Shown here piece after piece: positions 24,101 through 36,055 of a stretch of 64,000 nucleotides of DNA (position 1 is its first letter; every line of letters starts with the position of its first letter). The notes under the pieces are model-generated. The model was not told the origin of the DNA. It saw nothing but the letters and a program-made list of their open reading frames with translations, and did not search any database. Source of the stretch: Hymenolepis diminuta (taxonomy: Eukaryota; Platyhelminthes; Cestoda; Cyclophyllidea; Hymenolepididae); the NCBI GenBank assembly GCA_900708905.1, contig CAADRB010000067.1, positions 310,001-374,000 of the forward strand, written 5' to 3'. The translations under genes and the position numbers were made by a program.

Positions 24101-27100
24101 AAAAGGTTTCAGAATGGCTTGTTACTGGAAAAAACCGCTTAACTTGTAGCAAGCTGCCCTTTTTGATGGAATTTATATATCTAATAATTTGGCCTGCATT
24201 TCAAAACCTTCCTTCTCTATTTCTAATATTTGCTTGAATTCATTGAACGAACAAATTTTTAATGAGATTCACAATATTCTTTCATTAAATATTTTATATG
24301 GACTCAAAAAATACTAGGAAATGTTTAAGTAATTTGAAGAAATAATTATGTGTTCCATAGGTAAATCTTCTTAAATATCAAAAAATCGATATTTAAAGTA
24401 GGATAGCTTAAAATAATAACTTATTTAAAAGCAGAATTGTAAATAAATATTATTTCAGTTGTCGATAACTGTTGCTTGCCTACTTCAGTTTCCAAAATTT
24501 TCAAACGAAAAATAGGTTTTATCAACGAACATTAGATTCTTATTTTTGATTATTTTTCTACTTCCAGATGATCTCATTTTTGCAAAATCGCAGCTATGAT
24601 AAATTATCTCTTTTAACTGCCCAAAACATGGAAAAACACATTATTACGGCAATTCCTATGATTTTTTTTCTTTGAAATCCAATATATGGAGTAATTCTTT
24701 ATTGGGATAACAAAATTAAAATGTACATGTTACCACATTACAGTAAAAGTATATCTTAACAGAGTTGTGCTCTGTGATCCTCACTATTTCAAAAATATGT
24801 GAAGTATTTAACATCGTGTAAAATCATGCAGTTTTTCTGCTTTTGGAAGTGGAAGTTGGCTGAAAAGGCCAGACCGACCATCATTATTATACTAACTGTC
24901 AATAAGCGATGGAGATAATCCATAATCCAGGGGATGAATTATGTTTTTTTAATTTTGGTACACAGAATAGTAAACTGCCAATTAATTGAATAACCTGCAA
25001 CCCAAATACGAAAATCACATGAAGTAGACCTTTCGATACTCTCTCTTTTATCCCTTCCATTTATTCCGTAATGAGCACTTGCTATCCAATTTCCGTTCCT
25101 TTCTTGGAACGAAAAGTTGAAATTGGTCATACATTGCTTTGGGTAATAATCAACAAGACATAAAAAGATCTTTAGCTAAAATCTTCTATCCCAGCTACCC
25201 CAAACAAAGATGGATTCAAGGTCCAAGCAAAAGTAAAACAAAGTTTTGGATAAAATTTAATTTAAGAAAAACAAGTTTTCATTTAAAGCATATTTTCTTG
25301 ACAACCACCTAAATTTTTATCGTTAGCCTTAAATTTATAGACTTAGAAATAACCAACTAATTTAAAAACTATAAGTTCATTTCCATTTAAAAATATATTC
25401 TAAGAATCGACTTGTTTTCATTGTTGAAACTAGTATTATTTGATTAACTAAAGGAAAGCAATCTTCAGCAACACTTATGCCAGATAAACAGAGAAACTGA
25501 TGATTTAGAAAGATGCCTAGTGTTAAATCTAAGTGGCATGCATGGGAGCCGCGGAATATGCTTGTGATCTCAAAAGTAGCTTAGATTGGCTGTATCGTTA
25601 AATCATCTAATCGTATTCTACCCTTCTCAAGAATACCTTCTCCCTGATCAAGAAAAGAGTCAATCCGCATGCGATCATCTGCGGATCTGAGGATCAATCG
25701 AGGGGTTCAAATGAGTAGTCAACGTTAAACGAGTTTCATGAACTTCTGATATGCTCATACTTCATTATCTCTCATACTATTTACTCTCAAACATGTGTAT
25801 TCCCTTACACTGTGTACGTTTTCCCTAATAAACTCCTATTCTACTCAAGTCACTTACAACTCAAATGTCTGTGAGATGGTGATTTTCGCCAACATTCAGT
25901 CCTCTAAACTGGTAATTTCCTTGAATTACAAAATCCATGAAACTAGTTTATGAAATACAGGATTTACAAATCCAAGTAAATGCAAATATTCAGCTGACCG
26001 CCTATTCAGTGACCACATTCAAAGCGAATTTCCAACATATCCATGGGCTCTTCAATTGCTTCATTCCTGTGGATCCTTAAAGCACAAAGGAACGAAACCG
26101 CAAAACTGAAATATTCGATTTTCACTTCCTCCTCCCTTACTTGATAGCTTACTAAAAACTATATACATTGTGTTAAATAGCAATTTTACGTCGAACAGAC
26201 TGAACACAATGACTTTCACACAAGACTAAGATGGACCAATAAGTGTTACAACCTCTAACACAATTTTTCCTATTCTATGGTCATTTTTTTGTGTTTTTAA
26301 TGTAAGATGAAAATTTATCACTTCATCGAAACATCCACTGCAAAAAATAACCAAATTCTTAACTGCATTACATAACTGAACTGTAATAGTCAACAGCTAG
26401 CTTCTATATCTTCCTACTTCATTTTTCTTCCAAATCTGCAGTAATATTTCATCAATATTAAAAAAAGATTAAGGACTTGCGAATCAAATTTCATTTGATA
26501 TGTAGCTTTCGAGTTTTACACCATATTTTAATTGGCATTTATTAAAGAATACCTTGAGACTTTGACATCTTTCGTATTTATGCCTAAAATTACTGTAAAA
26601 TTCAATTATTAGGATCGTAATAACCTCTATTATATGTAATTAAAACAAATTTAATCTTTCACAACTGATTAAAGTAAGACTCATGGCTAAAAGTCTCATT
26701 TATTGGTTAATTAAATGGCTGTACTTAATTTTTTATGATCCTCTGGGACTGCCTGGTAAACCCAATCACTAACAAAAAAGCTATGAAAGTAGACAACCTT
26801 TTTAGGATTGAAAGCTTCACAAAGCAAACAGATCGAATTCAAATTAATTTGCCAGTTAAACTCAGAGTACCGTCTATTTAAAGACGCGGAAATGCATTAG
26901 TGATATATTTTAGGTTAATTTTTAAAACTCTTGTGGTTAAATTTGAAAGAAAATGCCCTCATTAGAAGTAAATTTATATAAAATTGAAAGTGCTCTAAAT
27001 CACACACAGTTTAGGTACCAGGATTGAAGAAAACAAAATAAAAAAATCAGACTATACTTGCTCCACAAATTTCAAAATTAGCATGAGCCAATTCTATAGA

Positions 27101-28895
27101 TATCTTTGGAGCTAAATTTAGTAAAATAAGCAAAAATTTGTCCCGCTTTAAATTTAGAAATCTAAAATAAGGTTATGCAATCTTATCCGATTAAAAAGTC
27201 AAGTTAAATTATAGTTAAATAGTATTTATCAAATAAGTGATTAAGGTAGATTTTTCAAGTTGAAATGTTTTAATAAATACTACATTCAACTCCATAAGTT
27301 TAAAAGATTTATTGTTTGTTATAATGGAAAGGCGGTCCAAAGAGCAATTAAACAAACTGAGGAAGTGGAATTATAGGACTAGATGTCTAGTGCGAAATAA
27401 ACCGCACCCAATGGAGAATGCGTGTATATAAGATTGGTACATACTGTGGGAGCAAAAGGGATTAACCTCCTTTTACTATAACCAAAGTGACACGACAAAT
27501 TAGGGTTGTCTAAAAATAGGTGCACAAGAACTCCCCCTTGCTAAGTCCCAAAGGGGAGATGAGAGCGAAGTTGGGAGAGTAGGAGGGGTAGACATTTATT
27601 GCCCTGACGAGCGCTTTGAGAAATGAACATGAGGAAAATATGATCTTATGAGGGGTGAGTGACCAAGTTAGAGTGAGAAGCAGTACCTGGAGAAATAATG
27701 ACGTAAAGCCGGCACGAGAAACACGTGTACCAAAAGAATAGAGGCATAAAACCAAGCCAAAATTGAAAAAAAGTTAAAGTGTGATAAAGGGAGAAAAATT
27801 GGATGATTCAACTTTTAGTCTAGAGAGATAAATTGAGTCTATCAATGCCAAAGTCTCCAGGGCACTACATTACTATTTTAAGGACCATATCAAGTGCATA
27901 GGAAGTAATATCTTTTTCATTTGATTCCATATATTTAAATAATTAGTGGGATAAGGGATTTAATCTTTGAAAAATGGCCAAATTAATTTTCTTGACGACT
28001 TTTTGTTAATAATCCATAATCAGCATTACATGCTAAATAAATTGCATCCGGTGGAATGTGAAAATTAGGTAAAACAAATAAAATTAGCTTTCGCATCTTC
28101 ATTTAAAATAATATAATTATTGGCCTAAGCAAAATCAGGAATAAATAAGCAAAAATATGGTTTATAAATGTACAGATAATGACATCATAAAAATTATTTT
28201 GATAAAAAGATTTGATAGTGAGAATTTGAAATACCTTTCTAATTATATCAATAAGATAATATATCATATGCGAAAAAATATATTATAATGCTAATAATGA
28301 TTACTAAATAAATGCATTAAAAATACTAAAATTAAATTCAAAAAGGTCAGATCATGAAATCAAATAAAAAGGAATGTTTCTTAATGAATACTTGTGACTC
28401 ACAACAGATGACACAATCTGTGCAATAGAAAATAAAATCCGAGATTATGAGCTAGTGCCCTCAATATCGGGATAGCACAACACGTATTCCCGCATAAATG
28501 GGCGTCCTTAAATATTCATTAAAAGTTTCAATAAATACTGCTTTTAATTCAATAGTTTAAAAATAATTTTAATATAAATTTTAAGTGTCGTTAATTTTGT
28601 TAAATTTTACATGACATTCAATGTTTATTTTGTATGTCTTTTATAATTTTGCTTATGACAAAGGAAATATTTTTGAAATATTTAATTATTTAAATTTTGC
28701 ATCATAAACAAAATATTTTGTTCTTTAGGTGGAGTGAATTTTTGCGCCGTCTCGAAATAGGCAAAATAACCAATAAAATCAGTGAGCATTCCATGATAGT
28801 GGGTTTGCACATTTTTTAAAGTTTTATTTATTTAATGATTCTTTTGTATTTGTAAGTATAGTATTGCAGTTATGGTACTTTTTGTCATCCTCTTA
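24101..28895. other. Intergenic stretch before MRPS35
   Basis: No firm gene. Three blocks have a raised GC content. About 24990-25130 holds a weak - strand frame reading MTNFNFSFQERNGNWIASAH. About 25500-25760 is CpG-containing. About 27340-27780 is purine-rich on + and carries GCGCTCGTCAGGGCAATAAA on the - strand, a form seen near the 3' ends of some invertebrate retroelements. None is assigned. Confidence 0.45.
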
Positions 28896-28896
28896 G
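28880..28896 (+). promoter_or_regulatory. Splice acceptor just before the MRPS35 start
   Basis: The polypyrimidine run and AG in TTTTTGTCATCCTCTTAG end 8 bases before the preferred start codon at 28905. With no visible upstream coding exon, this fits a 5' UTR intron or spliced-leader trans-splicing. If it is used, the upstream in-frame ATG at 28872 would be removed from the mRNA. Confidence 0.4.
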
Positions 28897-28904
28897 ATAC
28901 TAAA

Positions 28905-29111
28905 ATGATACTTCGATCATTGGTACTAAGGTCAGTCGTCCAAAGATCATTGATTTTCCGCTTTTCCTCAACTGATGTAGGCGAAACTGTACTACCAACT
29001 TCTTCTAATGCTGCACTTGAGATCTCTAAGGAAAAGAAAAAGATAAAAAAGCTTGTTATTCCTGGTTTAAGCGCTGTTCAATCTAATCAAGTAGAAATCT
29101 ATCAGCAGAAG
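28905..29111 (+). CDS. MRPS35: MRPS35 exon 1: presequence and N-terminal region
   Basis: Encodes residues 1-69: the Arg-rich mitochondrial presequence, a Lys-rich stretch ([12 protein letters not shown]) and the segment leading to EIYQQK. The donor is AAG|GTGAAT, phase 0. The start at 28905 is preferred because the sequence after it makes a typical presequence and a splice acceptor sits 8 bases upstream. Confidence 0.85.
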
Positions 29112-32100
29112 GTGAATTTATTTGATTTTTTCATCCGTCATTTTCGGACTGGCTCTATCGAACTCTGTTTCTTTTTGATAGTTCTCGGAGCTTCATGAAC
29201 GAAAAGTTGAGAATGATGACTGGTCGAATGTGTGGCCGTGCGAAAATTTCTTTTCTCCTTATATGTTTCCGGCTCCCATTCGTCAAGGTCACAGCAAAGT
29301 AAGCCTGAACTTTTCTTCTGACTGTTTGTGATTTGTTGCATATGCATAGCTAATTTAGCGCTATTTACGTTTCTTTACAAAAAAGCTTCTTATCTCTACC
29401 AAGCCGTGGTCCTGTTTATATTTGATACTGTTCAGGTCGTATTTTAATAGTGTATGTATCTAAATTCCCCTAATCCCGATAAAAAAGCTATTTTAATAAT
29501 TCCATCTGATTAGATTTGGTGTTTCTCTTAGAACGTAATCATTTTCTGATGGCAAGATCAAAAGTTAAGCTAGACCATGACTACTGATCGATGAAATCCC
29601 GGGGTTGAGGAACAGACGATAGCTGTGTTATTAATCAGTAGATGGGAAATGCATAGAGGAATTAAGCAGACTTATGAGTCACCTTGGAGGGGTACTTAAT
29701 GTGCTTCGATGCAAAATGATTAACAGAAAGGCAGGTTTTAATTGCAACTTGGATTATTTCCGTTTGTTTATTAGTTTTAAAAATAACTGTAATAACAGTA
29801 TTCAAGGAAGAAAATAGAATGCCAGCATGAAGTTTTAAGAGTGAATTTTTGCATTTGGTCCCGCAATATGTTTGTTTAATCCTTATGTACACTTGAGTAC
29901 GGCTTTTGCTTACATTGATCAACCGTTCTCGAGAATACCAGGGTAAGAACTTAATTCTGTGTTGAGCAGGTGCGGCGTTATTTAAATCCAGAACAGTTTG
30001 TAGCATGAATAGGATGGGCTAGTATATATAATCCCTCGAGTAGTCATAAATTTCTTATGATATTTTTCCAGTTTCCGTTTATTTGCCCAAGGACTCGAAT
30101 TTTTAACTATTCTATTATAGTGGTAACAGCCGATATGCTCATTATTAAGGTCATCTTATAAATAGTTGTTCATATCTCATGTACTACCACTTCCCCTTAA
30201 CTTAATTTCTCTTAACCCTTAATCATAATGTTCCATTTATAAAGACCAGACTGCCCGCTCAGTTTAGTCATACCATTAGATTTGCAATATTTAAATGCTA
30301 TTTATTGCTTTTCGCTTTCTTCTAGAATTTGGTTGAAAATGGTGGTCTGCCTCCAGCAAAATATGCCAACGCAGAACTTCTCAAAATTCCAAATTTCCTT
30401 CACCTAACTCCCCGCCATGTTGAAAAGCACTGTCATGCTCTCAAAAGTACGTGCCATTTCTTCCTTCTGTTAGATATTTTTTCTAGAGCTCCTCACTAAG
30501 TGGCCAAGTGGACTCAAAACTAACGCAGATGTCAATCTTCATTATCCTGTTGAAGTTATCACTCAGTCCTTTACAAACAGTTCTCCCTCAATTCGCGATA
30601 GCCGAGCACGGCGTGTAACAATTCGAGTCCGTTTGGTTACATAAAATTCGTTCTACTTAAATTCATATCAGTAGTTGAGTATGTTCATCTTTGTTTCTGC
30701 TAGGTTCAATTGAAAAGTCTGGGATTGGACGAGCGAGCTAAAATTAAGCTACTACGAATGGCCAAAGTGTATGGTTTTGAACGAGGAATGGCTCAGTACT
30801 ACTCAGCTGAAGATGTTCTCGAATTGTCTTCAGATAGATGCCCTGTATCAACTCAGAATTATGATTACCTGACCTATGTTCTCTCAGTTCTAACCATGGA
30901 ATCAAAGGTTCGTTCTTATATTCTGCCTTCTTATTACTACTAAAATAGACTGTTAGTAGTTAAAAGATGGTTGGCGTTTACGTCTATTTCAATGTTGACC
31001 TTCATGTTTACCTTGAACTTTTTTACCGCTAGTTTTATGACATTGATGTTTTGCAAATTTTCTTGACCGAGTTATTGCAGGATCAGGGTTTGGTAGCTTT
31101 TGATGTTTTAATGTATTTTGTATTCCTAGCTGAATTGGGACAAACACTGAATATATTAATGATTAATCTATCGTGTCGCATCATGAAATTGTGAAACCAC
31201 ATGCAGCTTCGATGGTATTAGAAATCTTAAGCCGTTATGGATTCTATAGAATTTGTCATTTGCCTTATTCTTGCATTATGTTTTAGTCTATTTATATGTT
31301 TTTACTATTGCTGACTAAAAGTCCTTTCAGATCTCGTTAAAGAGTAAACACTAAATCTTCACAGAATAAAAAAGTGAACGAATATGATGCACTTGGTGAA
31401 GACTTAATATTTAGAATTCTCTTCAACTAAGTATTATACTTTAAACTCTCTAGATTAACAATTAACATTTTTTGTATTTTTTTTGTATCACCTAATGTGC
31501 GCTCAGGTGGTGATGCTTGTGGTCATTTTTGATATGTATTTTATGGACAGATATTATTGCTATTGTTTGAAATACTTACAATTCATCTATTGCACTCTAC
31601 AGAAACACGAGGCCTGGGAAGACGAAGAGACTGGTAGCTATTTGGATTTCAAATGGGAACGTTCTCAACAACGTAAGCGCATTCAGGATCTTCTTTCTGG
31701 TGAAACAGATCCTTCTAAGGTAAGAAGTGGAAGGGGTGATCAGATGTATGACTACTTCATAGAATGTTTTTTCCTGAAGTGTTTTGAATCGGTAATTTTC
31801 CATTATGCATATTCATGTAGTGTATGAGTATTCAGACTGAAGTTGGTCATGACGTCTATTTCCCTAACTTGTAAATACTGGTATTTGTGGATGACGGTGG
31901 TAGCGACAAAATTCATAATCTTGTCACAATATACTTAATGACTTAAGTCGTTTATCTATCGGTTCCATTCACGAAACCTCATCCATTTACTTTTGCCTCT
32001 CTACTAATCAGCATGTCTCCTTTGTTGAAGTTTTCACGTATTAGCATTCATCTAGATTGTTATGTTAGAAATAAAATGTCACATTCGAATAAATGATACG

Positions 32101-35100
32101 CGTATCTCTAATTTATTTTTGAGTGTTTAGTCCGAATTAGGTTATTGCCAAAACAATACGGACATTGTTCATTCTAACTAAATAGTCATTTTTCTTATTC
32201 GGACAAATTTTAGAGTATTACTGTACCCCTTATTTATACAAAAGAAATCTTCCGAAATAGAATTCTTTTTCAGCCTTATCGCTTTCAACATTGTATCGTT
32301 TTTAAGAAATATTTTCCAACTATTCTTTTTGACTTCAGGTGACAGAATGGAGATCTGGTGAAGTGTATCCCACTAGCAATTTTCTTGGCATTTGTAAAAT
32401 GTCAATAAATTTTCGTTTTTCGAATAAAGGAAGCATTATAAATCTAAATCAGCGATTTCTGTTCTAGTTAGTATTTATTCTCATATTGATCTCAATTATA
32501 TTACTTTAAAGTAGTATCTGTTTTTTGAGCACAGTCTTTGCTAATTCACTATTTTAACTTATATAAACTTGCTGGTCTTGTTAAGCTTAGTCGTGAAGGT
32601 TTGACAAATTGCTCTAATTAGGCTGTTGATTAGCAGTTTCTGACCACCTTGGATTTGAACTTGTGCAGTAATCTGGTTGTCAAAATCCTGATATTTTAAC
32701 TTTAGAATATGTGTACATGGCGCAGTGAACTATATCCATTATGCAAAAAAGTGAATCCAGAGTTCCAGTGAAGTACTATTCTCGAATTTCTCCTTTAATG
32801 CCATATTCTCGCTTTTCGACGATTAAATATGGTTTTTTGCTTCGCTGGGAGTAATGATTAAACTAGGTTGGAAAATTAACACACGCATCCATTGTGTAGA
32901 TAATCGCCATTTTAACATACATTGTAAGCAAGATCAAAAGACTCAGAGAGAATACGCCTTTTCTAAGGCAAATCTTCGTTTCCTTCTTCTTGAGGAGCAA
33001 ATCCAAACGTTAGGGGACAGACTAAGTCAGGAGTTTATTGTTTAGAGTTCATAAATTCGTCAAATGTTGTATTTAATTATCATGAAGTACTTCCATTTTC
33101 TACTTCTCCCTGCTCAGCCTTGAATGCTTTAAAATCATGTTTTCGATACTTGTCTGACTTTGCTTTTCCCCACTCGAAAATATTTAAAGTATTCATTCCG
33201 TGGGAAACTAGAACCTTTCAAGCTCTTTCTTATTCCAAATTCTGTTTATCCTTTTTCCTTTCTCTTATATCGCTGTTTCGATGTACTTGCGCATTTCTTC
33301 TTTCACAACTTGTATGCGCCAAATTAAAGAAACCATTTTCCCGAAAAAATTTCGAATTTCTTTCTCAACACTGAATTACTGATTAGATCTGCTACGTAGT
33401 GATCCTATTTCATAAAGACGGTGTTTTGCACGCAGAGTTAACTAAAGAGAACGCTCCATTTAAAAACTCAAATATTTTTTTGTTACACACTTAGAATATG
33501 GGGAGAATACACATTTGAAATTCTATCTATATAGCGGCATTTGTTGGCATTTTCTTAATTTGAGTTATGCATTACAGATCTTGATAGTTATGCATCAATT
33601 CAAACGTATCCTCCAGTAATGATTAATCGCCATCTTGATATTCGAACAATTGATTTCTAAAAATGATAACGTGCTATAAGAAACTGCATTTTCTTTAAAA
33701 TTTGAACGGTTAGAAATTTTAATAGGGTGTTACTTTTCTGTCACGGTTTATAGGAAGAATTGCCTTTTTAAAAAAAATCTCTTAGTAATCGTTCCGAATA
33801 AATACTGAAACAGTAATCATGTTTGGTGAATATTGGTCAATGACGATTAATTGACTTAATTGTCGAAGAAGGTAATATCTGTCTTGTCATATATTGTGAT
33901 AGCTATGAAAAAGAATAAAAAATTATGGGTAATACAATTGAAATGATGAGCAATTTAGTCCCCTCACTGTTTTTTTTACGGGGTTAGTTTATGTGAGAGT
34001 GATTGTCCATGAACAGTTTGAAACACAAGCGAACCACTGATTGATAATATGTGGTATCATGCGTTCGGACCTTAAGTTCTATCTCCACCTATCATGCTCT
34101 CATCAGATTCAATTAGTCAACTCCACATCTAAAAAAATTACATGCCCATGGATTTGTAAGGCTATTTTTTGTTGAAAACGGCAACGTTAATTTGGTTAAT
34201 AATAGTATTTACTGAAGACAGGTGGATAGGCTTTCTATGCAAAATTATATCATTTTTCGGGTCTTCAAGGCAGTAATATTAATTTCATGGTAGTTCGTTG
34301 TATCCTACAGACTTCTTGTAATTTGCTTTTATTACACAACTTTCGCTATTTATTAGTTGATCTAGAATTTGATTAATAGAAATGCCGCTTTTGATAGTTA
34401 GGCTGCTTTGAGGTACCATCTCAGAAGGCCGATTGGCAGTTTAGTACTTTGGATATTCCAGTTATCAGTTTGAAGAGCCAATCATTCACCGCGAAAGTAG
34501 TTTTCACTCGGTTTTTTTTATTTATTTTAACAACTAGTGAACTTTTTGTTTCCGATCCTTCCTAGTACTTTTACGGGCTTTTCTTTTTCCACATTTTTTT
34601 CCAAATAACATGACTTGTACGACAAGTATTAGTGGCAAATAGAGCCGACGAGCAAAGTTAATCATATTACATGCCATGATTTGGCATTCAACCCTGACTG
34701 CTTAAAAGTGACAAATCGAAAGATTTCTTCTTTTTGATCAAGATCATTTATATACTGCAGTAATTTTCTTGCCAATCGAAGAAAGGTGCTTTATAATAAC
34801 TAATAAATCTGTTCCTCCTGTTTGTTAGTGCTAATCCGTACGGTTAATCATTGAGTTATTACCGACTGGTTATACCACTGCTTAATTGACCACTAACTCG
34901 GTGTTTTGTTTTGTAGGTTGAGGAACTTCCGGCCGTGAAGGCTTACCGAGCCGCCCTGGAAGCAATGTTCAAGACTCCCACTGAGGAGAACACAGGACCC
35001 TGGAAAAAACCGAAGAAGCAACCCAAGATTCGTCACTACCACTGGCCGGAAATCAAGGATGTCATCTTTGAACCAGTTGTTGGTGCCGACGTACCTGAAA

Positions 35101-35165
35101 ACCTGGAAGCCTATGCAGAAGCCGTGAAGCGATTATATACTGAAGGAAAATCCTCTTCCGTTTAA
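28905..35165 (+). CDS. MRPS35: Mitochondrial ribosomal protein mS35, 7 exons
   Basis: This is the gene-level entry. Coding exons are 28905-29111, 29182-29298, 30326-30446, 30487-30626, 30704-30907, 31603-31719 and 34917-35165. They total 1155 nt, or 384 residues plus stop, and all phases agree. mS35 is a metazoan component of the mitochondrial small ribosomal subunit. Diagnostic blocks are DDWSNVWP (human DQDWSSVYP), [12 protein letters not shown] followed by KHC.AL (near-identical in the family), [16 protein letters not shown] and [20 protein letters not shown]. The N-terminus, [20 protein letters not shown], is Arg-rich, free of acidic residues and amphipathic, as expected of a mitochondrial presequence. 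An ATG 11 codons upstream (28872) would give 395 residues with a less typical leader. The human protein is 323 aa; the extra length is mostly in the C-terminal exon. Introns range from 40 nt to 3.2 kb. Confidence 0.92.
29182..29298 (+). CDS. MRPS35: MRPS35 exon 2
   Basis: Residues 70-108, beginning [19 protein letters not shown] and ending [10 protein letters not shown]. The acceptor is TTTCTTTTTGATAG and the donor AAA|GTAAGC; phase 0 at both ends. The DDWSNVWP block is a family hallmark. The preceding intron is only 70 nt. Confidence 0.88.
30326..30446 (+). CDS. MRPS35: MRPS35 exon 3: conserved [12 protein letters not shown] block
   Basis: Residues 109 to 149 (split codon). It contains [20 protein letters not shown], the most conserved stretch of mS35. 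The acceptor is CGCTTTCTTCTAG and the donor A|GTACGT, phase 1. Confidence 0.92.
30487..30626 (+). CDS. MRPS35: MRPS35 exon 4
   Basis: Completes Lys149 and runs to residue 195: [20 protein letters not shown] through [15 protein letters not shown]. It follows a 40-nt intron (GTACGT...TTTTCTAG). The donor CGA|GTCCGT is non-consensus but keeps the alignment to the family. The alternative donor three codons on (TTG|GTTACA) would insert Val-Arg-Leu. Confidence 0.87.
30704..30907 (+). CDS. MRPS35: MRPS35 exon 5: DRCPxxxQNYDY block
   Basis: Residues 196-263, beginning [20 protein letters not shown] and containing [12 protein letters not shown] near residues 239-250, matching the human DRCPLRRQNYDY. 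The acceptor is GTTTCTGCTAG and the donor AAG|GTTCGT; phase 0 at both ends. Confidence 0.92.
31603..31719 (+). CDS. MRPS35: MRPS35 exon 6
   Basis: Residues 264-302, [20 protein letters not shown] to GETDPSK. It corresponds to the charged helical segment after the YESW-type motif of vertebrate mS35. The acceptor is GCACTCTACAG and the donor AAG|GTAAGA; phase 0 at both ends. Confidence 0.88.
31720..34916 (+). other. MRPS35 intron 6
   Basis: A 3.2 kb intron, GTAAGA to TTTTGTAG, much longer than the first five. An open frame at 32854-33045 does not fit the phases of the flanking exons or the family alignment. No repeat was recognised. Confidence 0.75.
34917..35165 (+). CDS. MRPS35: MRPS35 exon 7: C-terminus with insertion
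   Basis: Residues 303-384 and stop. [13 protein letters not shown] and [16 protein letters not shown] correspond to the two short helices that end vertebrate mS35. Between them lies a basic, proline-containing insert of about 45 residues ([20 protein letters not shown]) that I do not know from vertebrate homologues. The acceptor is TTTTGTTTTGTAG. The exon is distinctly GC-richer than its flanks. No canonical AATAAA was found soon after the stop. Confidence 0.9.
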   Translation, partial: VEELPAVKAYRAALEAMFKTPTEENTGPWKKPKKQPKIRHYHWPEIKDVIFEPVVGADVPENLEAYAEAVKRLYTEGKSSSV

Positions 35166-35599
35166 AAGAAATCTGTATAAAATGCTGCTAATTAATAGAT
35201 ATTGCCGCATTTTTCCAGCCGTTCCTTATATCAGTTTAACCCTAGAGAGAGTGTACCAGGATTGCCATCAACACATCTCAAGTAAATCTTTCACTTTGAA
35301 TATTCCTAAACGCTAAACCGGTAGACAACCGAATTTTTCTGTACCTTATTTTGAGGTACTAAGCACGGAAGAATTAATATGTAATATTCAAATTGTGAAT
35401 AATATCTTAAATAATAATTAGAAATGGTAAGACCGATTACTCTGATTTATCAATTGGTTAATAAGAATTATACATCGGGGATAAAATTCGCTCAACATTC
35501 CAGGAGATGGATCAGAAATTTGAATTTTGGATTGTAAGGTAGTGGAGTAATTGCAAAGTTAATACCGTACACTTCGAATCCAAAATATTACTCTGTTAT

Positions 35600-35725
35600 C
35601 ACCGTTATCCTCTCACCCCTATTTTCATTTGGCTTTCCTGTTAACTGATTTCATTTGCTTTCCCATGAGGAAGTGTTATAACCATTTTGCCTTGCTGTGG
35701 GTTATGAAAAAATAAGACAACTGAA
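35600..35725 (+). repeat. Dispersed repeat R1, partial copy d
   Basis: TTTTCATTTGGCTTTCCTGT, then TTTCATTTGCTTTC and GCTGTGGGTTATGAAA, match the 3' half of the copy at 24.0 kb in the same order. Similarity upstream of 35600 is weak. It lies within 600 bases of the MRPS35 stop. Confidence 0.55.
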
Positions 35726-35942
35726 GTAGATAATGTCTTAAACTATTATAACGCTTTAAATATCATACCATTTTAATCAAAATAACTAATATCCTACATA
35801 GAGGGGCATTTTCATGAACATTGCTCAGAAACTTCTGCAGAGTAATTGTCATAGATTCGTGTCTCTATCCCAGTATTGATGGGTCATGAAGTCAACAGCA
35901 ATATCTACCGGAGGAATTTTCCTCTTCTATCCTCTAGTATGG

Positions 35943-35962
35943 GTAAAATCGTTTCTCTCTAG
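35943..35962 (+). repeat. 20-base exact repeat, copy 1
   Basis: gtaaaatcgtttctctctag occurs here and again, base for base, at 37256-37275. In both cases GAATTT or GGAATTT follows. A 20-base match by chance in 64 kb is unlikely, so the two are probably fragments of one repeat. Confidence 0.7.
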
Positions 35963-36055
35963 GAATTTAAGAAAACTGGACACCAGAAGTCATATTCCTT
36001 GCTAATTAGCTTTGATAATTTTCTCACTTCTGTTATTTTCAATTGCTACATCTGA

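Larger units (their letters stand above)
35166..36055. other. Region 3' of MRPS35
   Basis: Contains the presumed MRPS35 3' UTR, a partial R1 repeat and one member of a 20-base exact repeat, both listed separately. No other feature is supported. Confidence 0.5.

Noticed and set aside
32854..33045. 63-codon + frame in MRPS35 intron 6 with a helical-looking C-terminal half
   Set aside because: No splice borders fit the phase-0 flanks, and mS35 homologues align across the junction without an insert here.
33120..33374. 84-codon + frame in MRPS35 intron 6
   Set aside because: Phe/Ser/Leu-rich translation of pyrimidine-rich DNA, without splice sites or family similarity.
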